Of a stretch of DNA of 6,911 nucleotides, positions 1 to 6,638 are shown one piece after another (the stretch's first letter is position 1; every line of letters starts with the position of its first letter). The notes below the pieces were generated by a model. The model worked only from the letters and a program-made list of their open reading frames with translations, was not told the DNA's origin and made no database searches. The translations under genes were made by a program, and so were the position numbers. The DNA comes from DASWHK01 sp036398215. Its GTDB lineage: Bacteria > Acidobacteriota > UBA890. The stretch covers positions 1 through 6,911 of the forward strand of contig DASWHK010000190.1 of assembly GCA_036398215.1 (NCBI GenBank), in the 5' to 3' direction.

Positions 1-210
1 ATGCTGCACGCCGACGGCAAGTTCATCATCATGGACGAGGACGGCGACCTGGTGCTGGCGACGATGTCGCCGCAGGAGATGCAGACGCTCGCCCGGGCGT
101 CGATCTTCGAGACCACTTCCTGGACCGTGCCGACGCTGGTCGGCACCACCCTCTACGCCCGCGACCGCGCCCGCATCGTGGCCCTCGACCTGGGGCCGCA
201 ATCGCAGTAG
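1..210 (+). CDS. PQQ-type beta-propeller repeat protein, C-terminal fragment (5' end outside window)
   Basis: The frame is open from the first base and ends at TAG (208-210), giving the last 69 residues of a longer protein. The ATG at base 1 is probably an internal Met. The visible part has the strand pattern of a PQQ-type (BamB/quinoprotein-like) propeller blade: 'HADGKFIIMDEDGDLVLATM' near residues 3-22, then a 'WTVPTLVGTTLYARDRARIV' strand pair and a closing 'ALDLG'. Such proteins bind PQQ or act as non-enzymatic scaffolds or sensors; this fragment shows no catalytic residue, so its role cannot be decided. The gene is convergent with the PQQ dehydrogenase, with 11 bp between the stops and no hairpin plus T-run. 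The propeller assignment is fairly safe; the subfamily is a guess. Confidence 0.75.
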   Translation: MLHADGKFIIMDEDGDLVLATMSPQEMQTLARASIFETTSWTVPTLVGTTLYARDRARIVALDLGPQSQ

Positions 211-221
211 GAAGCGGGCGG

Positions 222-2270
222 CTATCGGCTGGCGAGCGCGAAGGCGGTCAGCTTGGCCTCCGACCCGCGCCCGCTGGCGATGACCACGAGCTGGCGGCCG
301 GCCGGGTCCGTGAAGGTCATCGGGTTGGCGCCGCTGGCGGCGCCGAGGTCGGCCGACCACAGCTCCTCGCCGGTGGCGGCGTCGAAGGCGTAGAGGCTCG
401 AGGCCCCGCCGGTGATGAACACCAGGCCGCCGGCGGTGACGATCGGGCCGGAGTGGCCGATCGCCCCCAGCCGTTCAGGTAGCTCGATGCCCCTGAGGGC
501 CGGGTGCTCACGCAGGCGCGGATCGTCTCCCACCGGCACCTGCCAGACCTGCTCGCCGCTGTTCAGGTCGATGGCGGTGAGCGTGCCGTAGGGGGGCTTC
601 AGCAGCGGCAGGCCGTTGGGCAAGCGCGGCGTGCTGGTCGCGCCGGTGTACTCCATCTCGACCTCGGACGGGTCGGCCTCGACCACCGTCATCAGGCTGG
701 GCGAGTTGCTCGCCTTGACGTAGATCAGGCCGGTCTCGATGTCGGCGGCGGCGCCGCCGTAGTTGGCCCCGCCGATCAGGCCGGGCAGCACGACCGAGCC
801 CTGCGTCGACGGCGGCAGGAACATCTCGCCCCAGCGGTAGGGGGCGATGGCCTCGAGCGCCATCGCCTTCAGCTCGGGCGTGTAGCCCATCAGGTCGGCC
901 TCGGTGATCCCCTGGCGGGCGAAGGGCGCCGGCCGGGTCGGGAACGGCTGGGTGGCGGCGGAGCGCTCGCCGGGCGCGTCGCTGGCCGGTACCGGGCGCT
1001 CTTCGATGGGCCACACCGGCTCGCCGCTGGCGCGGTCGAAGACGAACAGGAACCCCTGCTTCGTGGGCTGGGCGACGGCGTCGATGGCGCGCCCTTCGAC
1101 GTTGATGGTCAGCAGGGTGGGGGGCGAGGAGACGTCGTAGTCCCACAGGCCGTGATGCACGGTCTGGAAGTGCCACACTCGCTCGCCGGTGGCGGCGTTC
1201 AGGCACAGGATCGACTCGGCGAACAGGTTGTCGCCCTTACGGTGGCCGCCGTAGTAGTCGTTGCTCGGCGTGCCCACCGGCAGGTACAGCAGGCCGCGCG
1301 TATCGTCGAGGGTGAACGGCGCCCACACGTTGGTGTGCCCGGTGTAGCTCCAGGAGTCGTCCTCCCAGGTATCGTTGCCGAGCTCGCCCGCCTGCGGGAT
1401 GGGGCTGAATCGCCACACCCGCTCGCCGCTGCGCACGTCGAAGGCCTGGATGTCGCCGGGCGGGTCGTTGCGGTAGCGCAGCCGATCGCCGACGCCGTTG
1501 CCGAGGATCACCAGGTCCTCGTAGATCACCGGCGGCGACGTCTGCGTGTGGTGCAGCCGGTTGGTCGGCCAGATCAGATCCTCAGTGAGGTCGATCTCAC
1601 CGCCGGGGCCGAAGCTCTCGATCGGCTCGCCGGTGGCGGCGTCGAGTGCGATCAGCCGCCAGCGCGAGTTCAGGAAGATGCGGCGCTCGATCTCGCCGCT
1701 GCCGTCGGCGTTCGCCGGCCCTTCCCACAACGCCACGCCGCGGTGCACCAGCCCGGTGCCGTTGGGTGGCTGGCCGAACTCCCAGATGCGCGGGTCGTAT
1801 GCCCAGAGCTGCTCGCCAGTGCCGGCGTCCAGCGCCACCACCCGGTTGTAGGGGGTCGACAGGTACATCACGCCGTCGATTACCAGCGGGGTGACCTCGA
1901 AGTTGCCCGGCCGCACGTCCTCGCCGCGCAGCGGGGCGCGCGGCCCCCGCACCGGCTGCTCGCCGGTCTCCCAGCTCCACACCGCCACCAGCTCGCCGAC
2001 GTTGTCGCGGTTGATCTGATCCAGATGCGAGTACTTGGTGCCGCCGGCATCGGCGCCCCAGATGGGCCAGTCGTCGGCCGCGCCGACGGTTCCCGGCGCG
2101 ACCGGCGGGCCGCCGCTGGCGGCCATCTCCCGGACCGCGCCCCGCGCGGCCCCGCGCGCCCCGTCCACGCCGCCGCCGGGCGCCGCGCATGCCGCCAGCG
2201 CGATCCCGGTTACCCACGCCAGCCACGGGACCGTTCGTCTCCGCCATCGTTGCCGTCTGGCCGTCATCAC
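222..2270 (-). CDS. PQQ-dependent dehydrogenase (quinoprotein), predicted lipoprotein
   Basis: This 682-aa quinoprotein probably oxidises an alcohol, sugar or similar compound in the periplasm. The N-terminus is basic (RRQRWRRR), followed by a hydrophobic stretch and a lipobox L-A-A-C at residues 25-28, so the mature protein is probably lipid-anchored. The family's opening motif 'DWPIWGADAGGTKYSHLDQI' spans about 67-86. Propeller signature motifs of the form A-x-D-x-x-(T/S)-G-E-x-x-W recur near 147, 276, 356, 410, 566 and 628, fitting an eight-bladed fold. The active-site stretch is 'HHGLWDYD' (372-379), with D377 and K404 (in 'QPTKQG') spaced as the catalytic Asp and PQQ-binding Lys are in E. 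coli membrane glucose dehydrogenase, as I recall it. There is no CxxCH haem motif and no adjacent Cys pair, so the enzyme needs an external electron acceptor and is not a quinohaemoprotein. Substrate is unknown. The start is GTG at 2270 or ATG at 2267; both overlap the upstream stop. It is the last gene of the three-gene unit. Confidence 0.92.
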   Translation of the reverse strand: MMTARRQRWRRRTVPWLAWVTGIALAACAAPGGGVDGARGAARGAVREMAASGGPPVAPGTVGAADDWPIWGADAGGTKYSHLDQINRDNVGELVAVWSWETGEQPVRGPRAPLRGEDVRPGNFEVTPLVIDGVMYLSTPYNRVVALDAGTGEQLWAYDPRIWEFGQPPNGTGLVHRGVALWEGPANADGSGEIERRIFLNSRWRLIALDAATGEPIESFGPGGEIDLTEDLIWPTNRLHHTQTSPPVIYEDLVILGNGVGDRLRYRNDPPGDIQAFDVRSGERVWRFSPIPQAGELGNDTWEDDSWSYTGHTNVWAPFTLDDTRGLLYLPVGTPSNDYYGGHRKGDNLFAESILCLNAATGERVWHFQTVHHGLWDYDVSSPPTLLTINVEGRAIDAVAQPTKQGFLFVFDRASGEPVWPIEERPVPASDAPGERSAATQPFPTRPAPFARQGITEADLMGYTPELKAMALEAIAPYRWGEMFLPPSTQGSVVLPGLIGGANYGGAAADIETGLIYVKASNSPSLMTVVEADPSEVEMEYTGATSTPRLPNGLPLLKPPYGTLTAIDLNSGEQVWQVPVGDDPRLREHPALRGIELPERLGAIGHSGPIVTAGGLVFITGGASSLYAFDAATGEELWSADLGAASGANPMTFTDPAGRQLVVIASGRGSEAKLTAFALASR

Positions 2271-2743
2271 CCCGCCTTGCGGTACACGAGGGTGTTGGTC
2301 TCGGCTCCGCTCGGGGACGTCGTCGTGACCTCGAGGGTCAAGGTGCGGCCGTCGGCGCTCAGCGTCATGACCTCGCGGATGCCGACCGTGTTGCCATCCA
2401 CCCGGGCGCTACCCTCGCTCACCAGCGCGCCGTTCCGCCAGCGCGTCGCCACCAGCATCGTGCCGCCACCGGGCGCCGGCACCGTGCTGCCACCTTCGAC
2501 CAGGTAGGCGCGCGGCTGCGCGCCGTTGACCCGGCTCGAGAGGAGCAACCCGCCGTTGGCCGCGTGGGTGACGTGGAGGTTCTCCGGCGCCGGTTCGCCG
2601 AGGCCGGCGAGCCCCTCCGCCGTGATGATCGTGCTGGCCTCGCGGTCGAGCCGCCAGGTGCCCGAGAAATCGATCCGCTGGGCGAAGCCGGTGGCGCAGA
2701 CGACATTGATCGCCAGGGCGATCGCCAGCACGCGTCGGTTCAT
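2267..2743 (-). CDS. Small exported protein with FSGTW motif, function unknown
   Basis: This 158-aa protein has a clear Sec signal peptide: basic MNRR, a hydrophobic core to about residue 17, and a likely cut after GFA at 19-21. The mature protein begins near 'RIDFSGTWRLDREAS' (23-37). 'FSGTW.LD...S' openings are common in small exported proteins of Acidobacteriota and relatives, often labelled lipocalin-like or hypothetical. The rest is rich in predicted beta strands, with alternating hydrophobic/polar stretches such as 'GTMLVATRWRNGALVSEG' and 'RTLTLEVTTTS', consistent with a small beta-barrel or sandwich. No catalytic motif is visible. I chose ATG at 2743, not the longer open frame reaching 3046, because it has the signal peptide, a GGGAG ribosome site 6 nt upstream, and an ATGA overlap with the upstream stop. 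A role as binding or accessory protein for its neighbours is inference. Confidence 0.85.
   Translation of the reverse strand: MNRRVLAIALAINVVCATGFAQRIDFSGTWRLDREASTIITAEGLAGLGEPAPENLHVTHAANGGLLLSSRVNGAQPRAYLVEGGSTVPAPGGGTMLVATRWRNGALVSEGSARVDGNTVGIREVMTLSADGRTLTLEVTTTSPSGAETNTLVYRKAG
2275..2278 (-). promoter_or_regulatory. Weak ribosome binding site of the PQQ dehydrogenase, start-deciding
   Basis: AAGG lies 4 nt before the GTG at 2270 and 7 nt before the ATG at 2267. The spacing favours the ATG, which would make the protein one residue shorter and leave a TGATG junction (1-nt overlap). Both choices are consistent with coupling to the upstream gene. Confidence 0.45.
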
Positions 2744-5700
2744 CGGCGGCTCCCGCGCTCCTCCACCTGCGCGTCCCACCACCAGAAGCGCGGCAGCGGC
2801 CGCTCGATGGGCCAGATCTGATCGAGCGTGCCGCCGTCGTACAGCTCGCCGTTCTTCATGACGTAGCGGATGGTGTTGGTGTTGCGGATGTCTTCGAGCG
2901 GGTTGGCGGCCAAGACCACGAGGTCGGCGAGCTTGCCCTCCTCGATGCTGCCGAGGTCGCCGTCGAAGCCGATGATCCGGGCGCCATCGATGGTGGCCGC
3001 CTGCAGGACTTCTGCGGGGGTCATTCCGCCCATGCCCAGGGCCCACATCTCCCAGTGGTAGCCGAGCCCCTGGAGCTCGCCGTGACCGCCGACGCCCACC
3101 AGGCCGCCGGCGCGCTGCAGCCTGGCCGCCGCCGCCGCCGCCTCATCGAAGCTGAACTCGTCGTCGCGCACCCAGTCGCCCGGGCGCCGGGTCATCTCGT
3201 CGAGCCGGTTGTGCGGGTAGAAGCGGTTGAGCTTGGCGTCGTCGTGCACCTCGGTACGGGTAAAGAAGAACAGCCGCGCGATCGGGCCGCCGTACTGCAC
3301 CAGCAGCGTCGGCGTGTAGGCGGTCTTGGTGCGCGCGAACAGCTCGACGACGTCCTTGTAGAGGTCGATCGCCGGCAGGGTGTGCTCGTTGCCGTGCATG
3401 CCGTCGATGGCGTGGGTGATGTCCATCTTCATGTCGCGGCCGCCCTCGGTGGTCGGCATGAGCTGCAGCTCTTGCGCGGCCTTCACCACCCACTGCCGCT
3501 GCTGGCGGTTACCGACCATGTAGGACTTGATGTTCGGCGTCCGGTAATGCTCCTTGTAGCGCCGCAGGTAGGCGAGCGTCGCCTCATACGACTGGAAGTC
3601 ATTGTTCGAGAAGACCCCCGGCCCGGTCATGAAGGCGCGCTGGCCGATCGACTGGCCGGTCTCGACCAGGTCCTGGTAGGCGAAGTAGTCGTTGGTCGAG
3701 GTCTGCACGTCGAGACCGGCGGTGACGCCGTAGGCCAGGTTGGCGATCAGCGTCCAGTTGTGCGGCTCCAGCACGTCGTGGGTGCGGAACTCCCAGTGGG
3801 CGTGGGTGTCGATGAAGCCCGGCACGATGTAGGCGCCGGAGACGTCGATCTGGCGCGCCGCAGGCGGGATCGAGACGCTGCCGCGCGGCCCGACGGCGGT
3901 GATCCGGTTGTCGACCACCACGACGTCGGCGTTCTCGATCACCGGGCCGCCGGCGCCGCCGGCCATGGTGACGACGGTGGCGCCGCGCAGCGCGATCGTC
4001 CCCGCCGGCGTGGCGCGCGGGAACTCCATCACGATCTCGAGCGCCTCGACGTGCTCGTCGAGGTCGAGCGGCTCCCGGGCCTCCTCTTCTTGCTCCTCTT
4101 CCTCTTGCGCCTGCTCGGCTTCGGGGTCGTCGGGATCGCCGGCGCCGGCCTCCTCGCCGCCGGCCTCCGCCTCCTCGTCTTCCTCGTCCTCGGGCGTGAA
4201 GTCGATGCTGTCGAAGGGCCGCCGGTAGACGGTCGAGCCGATCGCCCAGAAGATCGTCGCGCCGCCGTCGGCCCAGCCGTAGTAGTCGGCGCCGATGTCG
4301 GTGAGGCGCTCAACCGGCAGCGACGGGCTCCGCACGTTGACGGTCGGCGCCTCGCCCGCGGGCGGCGGCACCGCCACCACCCAGAGCTGGTTGTTGACGT
4401 CGGCCAGCGCCCATTTGCCGTCCGGGCGCATGAGCACGGACTCGGCCGCCGGCGGCCGCGCCGAGCCGGCGCGGCCGGGGCCGGTGACCCGGATGTGGGT
4501 GCGCCGGTCGGTGCCGTCCCAGCGCAACGAGATCAGGCCGTCGTTCGAGTACACGAAGATGCGCTCGGGATCGCCGGCGAAGTGCGGGGCGCCGACGCCG
4601 CGCGCCGGCACGACCAACGTCGGGTCACCGCCGGCGGCGGGCAGCCAGATCAGGTCGAGCGGGATGCGCAGGCCGCCGAACTCGCTGAACGTCTGGTGGC
4701 GCATGTACTCGTTGCCGCGCAACCCGACGATGCGCTCGCCGTCGGGCGAGAAGACGATGTCGGTATAGAACGCCGGGTAGGTGGTTAGGCGCTGCGGCGT
4801 GCCGCTGCCGTCGGCGCGCGTCTTCCAGATGTGGCCGCCGTCGTTCATCGACCAGGTCACGTAGGCGATCCACTGGCCGTCGGGCGAGAAGGCGGGCGTG
4901 AACTCCCAGGCGTCGCCGGAGGTCAGCCGCGCCGGCGCCGGAGTGGACTGCGGGGCGGCTTGGCGCGCCGTGGTGCTGGAGGTGCCGTTCCCGCCGCTGT
5001 CGTTGCCGGCGGTGCGAGCCGCGTTGCCGCCGTTGCCTGCGGAGCCGGCCGCGCCGTTGCCGTTTCCGCCGCGGCGGCTACCGCCGCTCATGTCGTCCTC
5101 CTCGGTCGCTACCTGCCCGACGTTGATGACGTAGATCTTGGTCAACACTGAGAAGGCCATCCGCTTGCCGTCGGGGGAAGGCGCCGGGCTCTGCACCAAG
5201 CGCGCCCGCACCGGGCCCTGCGGGATTTCATAGGGGAAATCGAGGTCCGGCCCCACCTCGAGCTCGACGTCGGCGGTGAACGGCACCGGCGTCGTCGCGC
5301 CGCTCTCGACGTCGACGCGGTGGATCTTGCCGTCGAAGGTGACGACGATCTCGCGGCCGTCGGGGGTGAAAGCGTAGCCGGGGAAGGTGTCGCGGCTGGG
5401 GGCGCCGCCGCTCTCGATCTCGTCGCGTTGCACCGGCCAGATCACCCAGCGGTCGGCGCCGGTCGTGAGGTCGCGGATGCGCAGGCCGGTCTGCGTCTCG
5501 TGGCGCGTCGCGTAGATCAGCCGGTCGCCGTCCGGCGACAGCACCGGCCGGATGGCGGCGCCCTCGGCCTGGGTGAGCACGTCGACCTCGCCGCCGCGCA
5601 GGTCCATGCGGGCGATCTGCCAGCGGGCGATGCCGCTGCCGCCGCCGGCGGTCTGGGCGAAGTAGAGGAAGTCGCCGTCCGGCGACAGTTGCACGCCGAG

Positions 5701-6291
5701 CCGCGTCGGCGCACCGCCGCCGCCGCGACCGCCGCCGCCGCCCTCGGGCTCGCCGCCGCCGACGCTGATGCCCGAGCCGCCGTCGATGTGGTACATGCGC
5801 ACCTGGGGAGAGCCGCCGCCGCGCTGGGTGACGAGCACGTAGTTGCTGTCCGCCGTCCAGGAGGGCGAGACGACCGAGCCCTGGCGCCCCGAGGAGAGCT
5901 TGCGCGGCTCGCTGCCGTCGCGGCGGGCGATCCACAGGTTGTCGTTGCCGTCGCGATCCGAGACGAAGGCGACCCACTCGCCGTCGGGCGAGATCCTCGG
6001 CTGGCTGTCGTACGCCATTCCCGAGGTCAGGCGGCTCGCCTCGCCGCCGGCCATCGGCACCTCCCAGAGGTCGCCGAGCAGCTCGAAGACGATCTCGCCG
6101 CCGCCGGGGTCGACGTCCAGCGAGATCCAGGTGCCCTCGTCGGTCGTGAAGCGGATCGTCGAGGCCGCTTCGAGCGGCAGATCGGCGCCGCGGCCGCCGC
6201 GGCCGCGCTGCGGCGGGGCGGCGAGGGCGGTCACGGCGAGGGCGAGAAAGGCGGCTAGCAGCAACGGGCGCGGGAAGCTTCGCAGTCTCAT
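2740..6291 (-). CDS. Exported TolB-like beta-propeller/amidohydrolase fusion protein
   Basis: This 1183-aa protein combines a WD40-like (PD40/TolB-type) propeller with a C-terminal metal-dependent amidohydrolase of the imidazolonepropionase-like type. Residues 1-24 form a Sec signal peptide (hydrophobic core, cut near TALA|AP). The propeller part, about 45-700, shows repeated S/T-P-D-G motifs at 101, 203, 252, 309, 372, 469, 515 and (RPDG) 622. The amidohydrolase part, about 764-1152, has the opening strands 'GTIALRGATVVTM', then 'VPGFIDTHAHW' with the metal-binding HxH at H830/H832. K922 ('NIKSYMVG'), H970 ('NEHTLP') and H1070 ('GVGGHGELQGLGYHWE') are the likely further active-site residues. 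The 'TPAEVLQAATIDGARIIG' and 'GSIEEGKLADLVVL' segments are typical of the family. Two inserts are unusual: Gly/Asn-rich (401-437) and Glu-rich (701-739). Family members are called amidohydrolases or prolidase-like; the real substrate is unknown. The ATG start has AGGAG 7 nt upstream. It is the first gene of the coupled unit. Confidence 0.93.
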   Translation of the reverse strand: MRLRSFPRPLLLAAFLALAVTALAAPPQRGRGGRGADLPLEAASTIRFTTDEGTWISLDVDPGGGEIVFELLGDLWEVPMAGGEASRLTSGMAYDSQPRISPDGEWVAFVSDRDGNDNLWIARRDGSEPRKLSSGRQGSVVSPSWTADSNYVLVTQRGGGSPQVRMYHIDGGSGISVGGGEPEGGGGGRGGGGAPTRLGVQLSPDGDFLYFAQTAGGGSGIARWQIARMDLRGGEVDVLTQAEGAAIRPVLSPDGDRLIYATRHETQTGLRIRDLTTGADRWVIWPVQRDEIESGGAPSRDTFPGYAFTPDGREIVVTFDGKIHRVDVESGATTPVPFTADVELEVGPDLDFPYEIPQGPVRARLVQSPAPSPDGKRMAFSVLTKIYVINVGQVATEEDDMSGGSRRGGNGNGAAGSAGNGGNAARTAGNDSGGNGTSSTTARQAAPQSTPAPARLTSGDAWEFTPAFSPDGQWIAYVTWSMNDGGHIWKTRADGSGTPQRLTTYPAFYTDIVFSPDGERIVGLRGNEYMRHQTFSEFGGLRIPLDLIWLPAAGGDPTLVVPARGVGAPHFAGDPERIFVYSNDGLISLRWDGTDRRTHIRVTGPGRAGSARPPAAESVLMRPDGKWALADVNNQLWVVAVPPPAGEAPTVNVRSPSLPVERLTDIGADYYGWADGGATIFWAIGSTVYRRPFDSIDFTPEDEEDEEAEAGGEEAGAGDPDDPEAEQAQEEEEQEEEAREPLDLDEHVEALEIVMEFPRATPAGTIALRGATVVTMAGGAGGPVIENADVVVVDNRITAVGPRGSVSIPPAARQIDVSGAYIVPGFIDTHAHWEFRTHDVLEPHNWTLIANLAYGVTAGLDVQTSTNDYFAYQDLVETGQSIGQRAFMTGPGVFSNNDFQSYEATLAYLRRYKEHYRTPNIKSYMVGNRQQRQWVVKAAQELQLMPTTEGGRDMKMDITHAIDGMHGNEHTLPAIDLYKDVVELFARTKTAYTPTLLVQYGGPIARLFFFTRTEVHDDAKLNRFYPHNRLDEMTRRPGDWVRDDEFSFDEAAAAAARLQRAGGLVGVGGHGELQGLGYHWEMWALGMGGMTPAEVLQAATIDGARIIGFDGDLGSIEEGKLADLVVLAANPLEDIRNTNTIRYVMKNGELYDGGTLDQIWPIERPLPRFWWWDAQVEERGSRR
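2750..2764 (-). promoter_or_regulatory. Ribosome binding site of the small FSGTW protein
   Basis: GGGAG (2754-2750) lies 6 nt before the ATG at 2743, with a second purine run GGAGGAG (2764-2758) further upstream. Both lie inside the end of the amidohydrolase coding region. They support the ATG that overlaps the upstream stop as ATGA. Confidence 0.65.
4075..4194 (-). repeat. Low-complexity Glu/Asp-rich coding tract in the amidohydrolase fusion
   Basis: Encodes residues 700-739, mostly Glu, Asp, Ala and Gly with runs such as EEEEQEEEAREP. It lies at the junction between the propeller and the amidohydrolase domain, where an acidic disordered linker or metal-binding segment could sit. Confidence 0.8.
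4981..5091 (-). repeat. Low-complexity Gly/Asn-rich coding tract in the amidohydrolase fusion
   Basis: Encodes residues 401-437, dominated by Gly, Asn, Ser and Ala. It separates the propeller blade ending near residue 391 from the one resuming near 455, so it is probably a surface loop or disordered linker within the propeller domain. Confidence 0.75.
5713..5763 (-). repeat. GGC/GCC trinucleotide-rich tract coding for a polyglycine loop
   Basis: Consecutive GCC-type triplets on the plus strand encode residues 177-193, a nearly pure Gly run broken by EPE and Arg, between two propeller blades. Such triplet tracts can vary in length among strains by replication slippage while keeping the frame. 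Confidence 0.7.
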
Positions 6292-6297
6292 CGGGGC

Positions 6298-6303
6298 TCT
6301 CCT
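6298..6303 (-). promoter_or_regulatory. Ribosome binding site of the amidohydrolase gene
   Basis: AGGAGA on the minus strand; AGGAG ends 7 nt before the ATG at 6291. This is the clearest Shine-Dalgarno sequence in the window and fixes the start of the 1183-aa protein. Confidence 0.8.
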
Positions 6304-6337
6304 GAGCGTAGCGGGGCTGCCTCGAGAGAACCGCGGG

Positions 6338-6365
6338 CAGCGCCGGGAAGATTGTTCCAGCGCCG
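6338..6365. repeat. Direct repeat of CAGCGCCG flanking a GGAA-N5-TTCC dyad
   Basis: CAGCGCCG occurs at 6338-6345 and 6358-6365, exactly 20 bp apart (about two helical turns), on either side of the dyad GGAA-GATTG-TTCC (6346-6358) that covers the candidate -10 of the operon promoter. This could be an operator, but the region is GC-rich and short repeats arise easily. Confidence 0.35.
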
Positions 6366-6379
6366 CGGGCCCGGCTCAA
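6351..6379 (-). promoter_or_regulatory. Candidate sigma70-type promoter of the amidohydrolase operon
   Basis: On the minus strand, TTGAGC (6379-6374) and AACAAT (6356-6351) are separated by exactly 17 nt; each matches 4 of 6 consensus bases. Transcription would start near 6344, leaving a leader of about 50 nt before the ATG at 6291. A GGAA-N5-TTCC dyad (6346-6358) covers the -10 element. The match is modest; the spacing and position are what support it. Confidence 0.4.
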
Positions 6380-6392
6380 GTACGCCGGCCTG

Positions 6393-6632
6393 CTAGAACG
6401 CCTTCATGGCGGTCTGGCGGAACCTCATGATGCCGCGGGACGTCGGCGAGTAGAGGGGCTGGTTGGTGGTCGGGTCCTCGGTGTGCTGCACGAAGTCCTC
6501 GGTCTCGAGCTTCGAGAGCGTCGTTTTCACGACGGCTTCGTCGGCCTCCACCATCTCGACAAGGACGGGCTCGCTGACCGACAGCTTGCGGCTGATGATC
6601 GCGAGCAGCTGGCTCTCCAGATCGGCGCTCAT
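6393..6632 (-). CDS. Small winged helix-turn-helix protein, possible transcriptional regulator
   Basis: This 79-aa protein ends in TAG. It fits a compact winged-helix fold: helix 1 about 5-16 ('LESQLLAIISRKL'), helix 2 about 20-28, a recognition-helix candidate about 31-46 ('DEAVVKTTLSKLETEDF'), then a wing ('VQHTEDPTTNQPLYSPTSRG', 48-67). The '...LSKLETEDFVQH...YSPTSRG' pattern resembles the recognition helix plus wing of MarR/PadR-type proteins, but the protein lacks their usual dimerisation helices, so it is near the minimal domain. No sensor domain or cofactor site is visible. The ATG at 6632 has no good ribosome site; a promoter-like element puts the transcript start at about this ATG. 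It lies 101 bp upstream of the amidohydrolase gene on the same strand and is divergent from the membrane-protein gene at 6738. A role in regulating either is inference. Confidence 0.75.
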   Translation of the reverse strand: MSADLESQLLAIISRKLSVSEPVLVEMVEADEAVVKTTLSKLETEDFVQHTEDPTTNQPLYSPTSRGIMRFRQTAMKAF

Positions 6633-6638
6633 CCGCGC

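Noticed and set aside
504..2507. 667-codon plus-strand open frame opposite the PQQ dehydrogenase
   Set aside because: It mirrors a well-supported gene, has Arg/Ala/Gly/Val-rich composition with no domain pattern, and long antisense frames are expected at this GC content.
2744..3046. Upstream extension of the small protein to an ATG at 3046
   Set aside because: The added residues are Arg/His/Gly-rich noise inside the amidohydrolase gene; the inner ATG at 2743 has a signal peptide, a ribosome site and an ATGA overlap.
3055..4788. 577-codon plus-strand open frame opposite the amidohydrolase
   Set aside because: Same reasoning: antisense to clear conserved domains, with biased composition and no signal peptide or motif.
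5320..6258. 312-codon plus-strand open frame opposite the propeller domain
   Set aside because: Its runs of Ala, Val, Asp and Arg are reflections of the propeller repeats and Gly tracts on the other strand.
5228..6379. 383-codon minus-strand frame starting upstream of the amidohydrolase ATG
   Set aside because: It is a different frame over the true gene, is dominated by Arg/Pro, and lacks a ribosome site.
6292..6392. Intrinsic terminator between the winged-helix gene and the amidohydrolase gene
   Set aside because: Only short GC stems (CCGGC/GCCGG with an 8-nt loop near 6374-6388) and no T-run follow, so read-through into the operon cannot be excluded.
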